A DNA stretch of 26,027 nucleotides from JAIMBK01 sp040755975 (GTDB lineage Bacteria > Bacillota > Desulfotomaculia > Desulfotomaculales > Nap2-2B): positions 1 through 26,027 of the forward strand of contig JBFLZY010000036.1 of NCBI GenBank assembly GCA_040755975.1. Direction: 5' to 3'. Below the pieces are notes generated by a model, which had not been told where the DNA came from, made no database searches, and saw only the letters and a program-made list of their open reading frames with translations. Both the position numbers and the translations under genes were made by a program. Of the stretch, positions 22,634 through 26,027 are shown one piece after another; position 1 is the first letter of the stretch, and each line of letters begins with the position of its first letter.

Positions 22634-25192
22634 ATGGAACAGATCAGTATTCCCGTAGAAGGGATGAGTTGCGCGGCCTGCGTGGCCCGGGTGGAGCGGG
22701 CCTTAAAAAATACGCCCGGGGTGGGCGGGGCAACGGTCAACCTGGTCACGGGGACGGCCGGCGTGGAATATGATCCGGAACAGGTGTCCGTAGAACAACT
22801 GGTCAATATCATCCGGGAATTGGGCTACCAGGTGCCCGCTGAAGAAATCCACCTGACGGTCCGGGGGATGAGTTGCGCGGCCTGCGTGGCCCGGGTGGAG
22901 CGGGCGGTTTCCGCGCTGCCCGGCGTATTAAAAGTAACCGTCAGCCTGCCTGCCGAAGCCGCCCGGGTTGCCTTTTACCCGGGGACGGTAACGGCCGCCC
23001 GCATTAAAGAAGAGATCCGCGGGCTTGGTTACGAAGTAGAGGAAAAAGTAACCGGCCAGGAAGCTCTGGACCGGGAAAAGCAGGCCCGCCGGGAAGAAAT
23101 CCGCCGCCAGGGCAGAAACATGCTCATCGCCTGGCCGCTGGCCCTTTTCGTGATGCTGGGCATGTTCCGGAACGTCTGGATCCTTCCGCACTTCGTCCCT
23201 GAATTTTTTAGTAATACCCTTTTTTTATGGGTCCTCACCACGCCGGTGGTCCTGATCGCCGGCGGGCAGTTTTTCGTCCACAGTTTTAACGGCTTGCGCA
23301 AAGGCGCCACGGACATGAACCTTCTCTACGCCACGGGGATCGGCGCCGCCTACCTCATCGCCACCATCAATACCCTCTGGCCGGAAGCTGGCTTCGGCGG
23401 CAAAGGCGCCACCTTTTTTGAATCGGCGGCCCTGCTGACGGCCTTTATCGTCCTGGGCCGCTACCTGGAAGCGCTCACCCGGGGCCGTACTTCCGAAGCC
23501 ATCCGCAAGCTGATCAACCTGCAGCCCAAAACCGCCCGGGTCATCCGGGAGGGGCGGGAGGTAGAAATCGCCGCCGACGAGGTGGTGCCGGGCGACGTGG
23601 TGCTGGTGCGCCCGGGGGAAAGCATCCCGGTGGACGGAAAGGTAATTGAGGGTCATTCGGCGGTGGACGAGTCCATGATTACCGGGGAGAGCATCCCGGT
23701 AGAGAAAAAGCCCGGCGACGAGGTCATCGGAGCCACCATCAACAAAACCGGATCATTCAAGTTTGAAGCGACCCGGGTGGGCCGGGACACCGCCCTGGCC
23801 CGGATCATCCGCCTGGTGGAAGACGCCCAGGCCACCAAAGCCCCTGTCCAAAAGCTGGCCGACTTCGTGGCCGGCCATTTCATCGCCGGGGTGCACGTGC
23901 TCGCCCTGATCGTCTTTCTCTTCTGGTTCTTTTACGGTTACCACGCGTTTTTCCGGCCGGACAGCCATTTCATCCTTTCGCCCTACAGCCTGGCTGAAGT
24001 GGGGGTATTCGGCTTTGCCCTGCTCTTAAGCGTAACCACCCTGGTCATTTCCTGCCCCTGCGCCCTGGGTTTGGCCACTCCCAGCGCCATGATGGCCGGC
24101 ACGGGGAAGGGGGCGGAAAACGGTATCCTTTTCAAGGGTGCCGACGCCGTGGAGGCGGCTGCCGCCCTGCAGGTAATCGTTTTTGACAAAACCGGCACCA
24201 TCACGCGGGGCGAGCCTTCCCTAACCGACGTGATCCCCGCTCCGGGCTTTGAACGGGAAGAATTGCTCCGCCTGGTCGCCGCCGCCGAAAAGAACTCCGA
24301 GCACCCACTGGGCGAAGCCATTGTGCGCGGAGCGGAAGCGGCGGGGCTGAACCCGGAAGAAACGGAGGAATTCGAAGCTATTCCCGGCTACGGCATTAAA
24401 GCCCGTGCTCAGGGCCGCGCAATTTTGCTGGGCAACCGCCGGCTGATGGAGAGGGAAGGCGTTCCGTTCGAAGCCCTGCTTTCCCAGGTGGAATCCCTGG
24501 AGCAGGACGGAAAAACGGCCATGCTGGCAGCTGTGGACGGCCGCGCCGCCGGCGTCATCGCCGTGGCCGACACCCTGAAGGAGAACGTGCCCCAGGCCAT
24601 CGCCCGCTTGAAAAAAATGGACTTGCGGGCGATCCTGATCACCGGGGACAACCGCCGCACCGCCGAAGCCATCGCCCGCCAGGCCGGGATTGACCGGGTG
24701 CTGGCGGAAGTGTTGCCGCAAGACAAGGCGGAAGAAGTGCGGAAGTTGCAGAACGAGGGGCTGCGGGTGGCCATGGTGGGCGACGGCATCAACGATGCAC
24801 CGGCCTTGGCGGCCGCCGACGTCGGGATGGCCATCGGCACGGGCACCGACGTCGCCAAGGAAACAGGCGAGGTAATCCTGATCAAGGCGGATCTGCGTGA
24901 CGTGGTTACGGCCATTGAAGTGGCCCGGGCAACGATGCGGAAAGTGCGACAGAACCTGGTCTGGGCCTTTGTCTACAATAGCCTGGGCATCCCCGTCGCC
25001 GCCGGGATTTTTTACCCCTTCACCGGCCTGCTCGTCAGCCCGGAACTGGCCGCTTTTTTCATGGCCATGAGCTCGGTATCGGTAACCATGAACACCCTGC
25101 TCTTGAAACGTTTCGTTCCCTCTTTCCAGAAGGGACCAGGGGAGCCCCGGGAAGGTGAGGGCCGGCCGGTGCCTAACCCGGCGACACAGTAA
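22634..25192 (+). CDS. copA: Copper-exporting P-type ATPase with two metal-binding domains
   Basis: This 852-residue P1B-type ATPase probably exports Cu(I). Two N-terminal HMA domains carry GMSCAACVARVERA with metal cysteines 13/16 and 81/84. Membrane helices follow, with the actuator TGES in MITGESIPVE, the CPC transport motif at 474-476, the phosphorylation site DKTGT from Asp518, the HPLGEAIV nucleotide motif and GDGINDAP from Gly716. YNSLGIP and MAMSSVSVTMN in the last helices are the Cu(I)-type signatures. Its two HMA motifs are encoded by an identical 41-bp DNA stretch. CGGAAGGA precedes ATG 22634. No copper repressor or copper chaperone gene is adjacent. Confidence 0.95.
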   Translation: MEQISIPVEGMSCAACVARVERALKNTPGVGGATVNLVTGTAGVEYDPEQVSVEQLVNIIRELGYQVPAEEIHLTVRGMSCAACVARVERAVSALPGVLKVTVSLPAEAARVAFYPGTVTAARIKEEIRGLGYEVEEKVTGQEALDREKQARREEIRRQGRNMLIAWPLALFVMLGMFRNVWILPHFVPEFFSNTLFLWVLTTPVVLIAGGQFFVHSFNGLRKGATDMNLLYATGIGAAYLIATINTLWPEAGFGGKGATFFESAALLTAFIVLGRYLEALTRGRTSEAIRKLINLQPKTARVIREGREVEIAADEVVPGDVVLVRPGESIPVDGKVIEGHSAVDESMITGESIPVEKKPGDEVIGATINKTGSFKFEATRVGRDTALARIIRLVEDAQATKAPVQKLADFVAGHFIAGVHVLALIVFLFWFFYGYHAFFRPDSHFILSPYSLAEVGVFGFALLLSVTTLVISCPCALGLATPSAMMAGTGKGAENGILFKGADAVEAAAALQVIVFDKTGTITRGEPSLTDVIPAPGFEREELLRLVAAAEKNSEHPLGEAIVRGAEAAGLNPEETEEFEAIPGYGIKARAQGRAILLGNRRLMEREGVPFEALLSQVESLEQDGKTAMLAAVDGRAAGVIAVADTLKENVPQAIARLKKMDLRAILITGDNRRTAEAIARQAGIDRVLAEVLPQDKAEEVRKLQNEGLRVAMVGDGINDAPALAAADVGMAIGTGTDVAKETGEVILIKADLRDVVTAIEVARATMRKVRQNLVWAFVYNSLGIPVAAGIFYPFTGLLVSPELAAFFMAMSSVSVTMNTLLLKRFVPSFQKGPGEPREGEGRPVPNPATQ
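22661..22701 (+). repeat. 41-bp direct repeat in copA, copy 1
   Basis: It encodes the first GMSCAACVARVERA motif and is identical in DNA to 22865-22905, 204 bases (68 codons) downstream. Confidence 0.9.
22865..22905 (+). repeat. 41-bp direct repeat in copA, copy 2
   Basis: It encodes the second HMA motif. Flanking parts of the two domains differ at many positions, so the identity is local. Confidence 0.9.
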
Positions 25193-25242
25193 TGATCACC
25201 TGACTATAGCTACTATCTGAACAATAGAGGCAGGACATTTTG

Positions 25243-25277
25243 CCCTGAAAATATTCCTTTGCCCGCCGTTCGTTTGC
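25243..25277 (-). repeat. Dispersed repeat, copy 2 (35 bp)
   Basis: Read on the minus strand, these 35 bases match 12273-12307 at 33 positions. The copy also forms the left arm of the hairpin at 25261-25314. Confidence 0.75.
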
Positions 25278-25314
25278 CGTTGTTAAAGAGCTCGGGGCAA
25301 ATCGAACGGCGGGC
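25261..25314. repeat. 18-bp hairpin downstream of copA (repeat copies 2 and 3 facing each other)
   Basis: The left arm (25261-25278) pairs with the right arm (25296-25314) over 18 bases with one bulged T at 25302 and a 17-base loop. The right arm is a third copy of the CGAACGGCGGGC core, continuing into CGGGGATTTTCATCC and TGCTGGTGC. There is no proper T run, so it is at best a partial terminator for copA. The rest of 25193-25439 holds no gene that I can support. Confidence 0.75.
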
Positions 25315-25439
25315 CGGGGATTTTCATCCTCTGCTGGTGCCGCTAAAAAGCGACATGGGGGCCTAATTACCATTATAAAGCTTTGTGCTCTTTGCGTCTT
25401 TGCAGTTACTATCTTTTCTGACGGAGGTAAAGAAATACC

Positions 25440-25664
25440 ATGGCCGATCCAGCCCGTCTAAGCGCCCTCGTCTACACCGCCATCTCCCTGGCCGCCGCCG
25501 CCCTTTTCCTGCTGGCCACCTATGCCGCCGGGGTTTCTTACCCGCCGGTGGCCCGCATCGGCGGCGCCGTCTGGGTCTTCATTTTAAGCATGATCATCAC
25601 CATGCCCCTGGTTATCCCCTGCCTGAACAAAAGGCAAAAGAGCCCTCTTATAAAAAAGAAATAA
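25440..25664 (+). CDS. Small two-helix membrane protein, unknown function
   Basis: A 74-residue protein starts at ATG 25440 with ACGGAGGT 11 bases upstream. Helix 1 spans about residues 9-29 (ALVYTAISLAAAALFLLATYA) and helix 2 about 39-60 (IGGAVWVFILSMIITMPLVIP). A basic cytosolic tail NKRQKSPLIKKK follows. A well-formed terminator lies directly after the stop. It faces the convergent tRNA-Trp gene. No family is recognised, and no link with copA is evident beyond proximity. Confidence 0.75.
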   Translation: MADPARLSALVYTAISLAAAALFLLATYAAGVSYPPVARIGGAVWVFILSMIITMPLVIPCLNKRQKSPLIKKK

Positions 25665-25702
25665 GGCAAGGATTTCCACCCCCGGAACCCTTGCCATTTC
25701 TA
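25665..25702 (+). terminator. Rho-independent terminator of the small membrane protein gene
   Basis: GGCAAGG (25665-25671) pairs with CCTTGCC (25689-25695), with an inner TTCC/GGAA stem, followed by a T-rich stretch. It may also end transcripts coming from the convergent tRNA gene. Confidence 0.75.
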
Positions 25703-25709
25703 TATTTTC

Positions 25710-25785
<76 letters not shown>

Positions 25786-25804
25786 TTATTTTTTTACAGT
25801 TAAA

Positions 25805-25833
25805 ATTATAAAGTAGCTTTTTGAATCTGTCAA
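25805..25833 (-). promoter_or_regulatory. Consensus promoter of tRNA-Trp
   Basis: On the minus strand TTGACA (25833-25828), a 17-base spacer and TATAAT (25810-25805) stand 20 bases before the tRNA. Both hexamers are perfect, typical of stable RNA genes. Confidence 0.92.
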
Positions 25834-25965
25834 GAAAATCTTTGCAAATGGAGGATTTTTCCCTTTGGTATGGAAACGTATAAGTAAATGAGATTGCAAA
25901 AAGAAAGACCTTCTATGTCAATAGGCAAATTAAATTTTTTTCGTGATGGCACAAATGTTCGCAGC

Positions 25966-26023
25966 CTTTAAAAGACGGGCTCCGCCCTTTCCGCCCGGCT
26001 CCGGCTGGATTAAAATCCAGCCT
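25966..26023. repeat. GC-rich hairpin cluster at the window end
   Basis: GGCTGGAT and ATCCAGCC flank a TAAA loop in the last 25 bases, preceded by a CGGGCTCCGCCC / CCCGGCTCCGG stretch with short self-complementary parts. No gene is visible from 25834 to the end; the element may continue beyond the window. Confidence 0.4.
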
Positions 26024-26027
26024 AAAG

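Noticed and set aside
25243..25314. CRISPR array
   Set aside because: There are only two inverted arms and one distant copy, with no regularly spaced direct repeats or cas genes.

Overview
The window reads as a draft-assembly fragment from an anaerobic, endospore-forming, GC-rich Gram-positive bacterium, most likely in or near the Peptococcaceae/Desulfotomaculia/Moorella group. This placement is inferred from gene content: an alpha/beta-type small acid-soluble spore protein gene, strong Shine-Dalgarno sites with many GTG/TTG starts, a probable futalosine-type menaquinone tail pathway, selenocysteine machinery, Feo iron uptake and a CRP/FNR-like site. Almost everything is on the + strand; only rnhA and tRNA-Trp are on the - strand.

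Layout. 1-540: a spore-protein gene and a [4Fe-4S] ferredoxin gene, each with its own terminator. 602-4064: a GT4 glycosyltransferase coupled by overlap to a large membrane protein with an alkaline-phosphatase-like ectodomain. 4127-4486: speD (polyamine synthesis) with its own promoter and terminator. 4675-8493: a menaquinone block of a degenerate polyprenyl synthase, UbiE/MenG methyltransferase, MqnL-type UbiD decarboxylase and MqnP-type UbiA prenyltransferase. 8540-12103: selA-selB from a near-consensus promoter; selB is broken only by a scaffold gap whose two flanks are the same 127 bp, so the real gene is very probably intact. 12104-12361: a gene-free structured stretch with nested inverted repeats. 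12362-13913: a MidA/NDUFAF7-like methyltransferase and an LpdD-like putative prenyl-FMN chaperone, which may serve the UbiD enzyme encoded upstream.

13952-16750: an iron locus with a small acidic cysteine-containing protein, two Fur-like boxes, feoA with a cysteine-rich N-terminal extension, feoB with an N-terminal CxxC, and a small zinc-ribbon protein. 16778-17269 (-): rnhA. 17547-17981: a universal stress protein with a CRP/FNR-type palindrome upstream. 18107-22202: a purSL-type FGAM synthase large subunit, purQ, and a short ArgA-like acetyltransferase. 22245-25192: two very small genes and a copper P-type ATPase. 25193-25439: an 18-bp hairpin whose arms match the repeat at 12273-12307. 25440-25785: a small membrane protein and a convergent tRNA-Trp with a consensus promoter.

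Most of the window is conserved metabolism. The parts that ordinary annotation would miss or mislabel are the cysteine-rich small proteins of the feo locus, the dispersed repeat seen at 12.3 and 25.2 kb, the falsely broken selB, the apparently metal-ligand-depleted phosphatase-like membrane protein, and the truncated polyprenyl synthase. I did not find convincing evidence for a wholly new defence or mobile system.
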